Made by a program: the position numbers and the translations under genes. DNA of 38,297 bases from a virus, in IMG/VR virus record IMGVR_UViG_3300029448_000128, positions 1 through 38,297 of that record, one strand, 5' to 3'. Below are positions 38,297-38,297 of this stretch, one piece after another; position 1 is the first letter of the stretch; every line of letters begins with the position of its first letter. The notes beneath the pieces were generated by a model, which had not been told where the DNA came from, did no database searches, and was given only the letters and a program-made list of their open reading frames with translations.

Positions 38297-38297
38297 T

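Overview
The window looks like the complete genome of a T7-like, temperate-capable podovirus, shown circularised and cut inside a tail-protein gene. The gene set is the T7 core: single-subunit RNA polymerase, ssDNA-binding protein, endonuclease I, amidase, primase-helicase, family A DNA polymerase, exonuclease, portal, scaffold, capsid, tail tubes, internal virion proteins, tail fibre and terminase. A tyrosine integrase and a repressor are added. The strong A+T bias, the integrase just before the RNA polymerase, the tRNA-Leu and the marine-type tail proteins point to the integrase-bearing podoviruses of SAR11/Pelagibacter (HTVC019P-like). That host assignment is inference. The minus-strand reading frame leaving position 1 continues in frame at position 38297, and the T7 gene order only closes if the two ends are joined. 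The physical genome ends are therefore expected in the gene-poor stretch 34.4-35.2 kb.

Reading the minus strand from that junction: an early module (34.4-32.3 kb: ArdA anti-restriction protein, two small genes, a terminator, an unknown 286-residue protein); a lysogeny module (32.3-28.5 kb: plus-strand repressor, a divergent minus-strand promoter with a 35-bp dyad, small unknowns, a winged-helix protein, integrase); transcription and replication (28.5-18.5 kb); virion genes (18.5-0 kb); and, across the window ends, small overlapping genes, a membrane protein and the terminase subunits (38.3-35.2 kb). Nearly all genes are on the minus strand. The exceptions are the repressor and a complete tRNA-Leu(UAA) at 20.4 kb, which is also the best attachment-site candidate.

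Three regulatory layers are visible. (1) A 19-bp promoter family, reading AAAACAGGACASTWTAGAT on the minus strand, occurs four times: before the ssDNA-binding protein, before the virion operon, before the tail fibre, and just after terminase. These should be the sites for the phage RNA polymerase and match the T7 class II, class III and phi-OR positions. (2) A 10-bp motif, ACTAGCGTAA, recurs at host-type promoters in the early and lysogeny modules and is a candidate operator. (3) RNA or DNA hairpins include a leader before the ssDNA-binding protein with two mutually exclusive stems and a nested inverted repeat at 31.0-31.1 kb.

The most unusual item is the RNA polymerase. It is encoded as two overlapping genes: an N-terminal-domain protein and a catalytic-core protein with its own strong ribosome binding site. 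It appears to be a real two-chain T7-type polymerase, not a sequencing frameshift.
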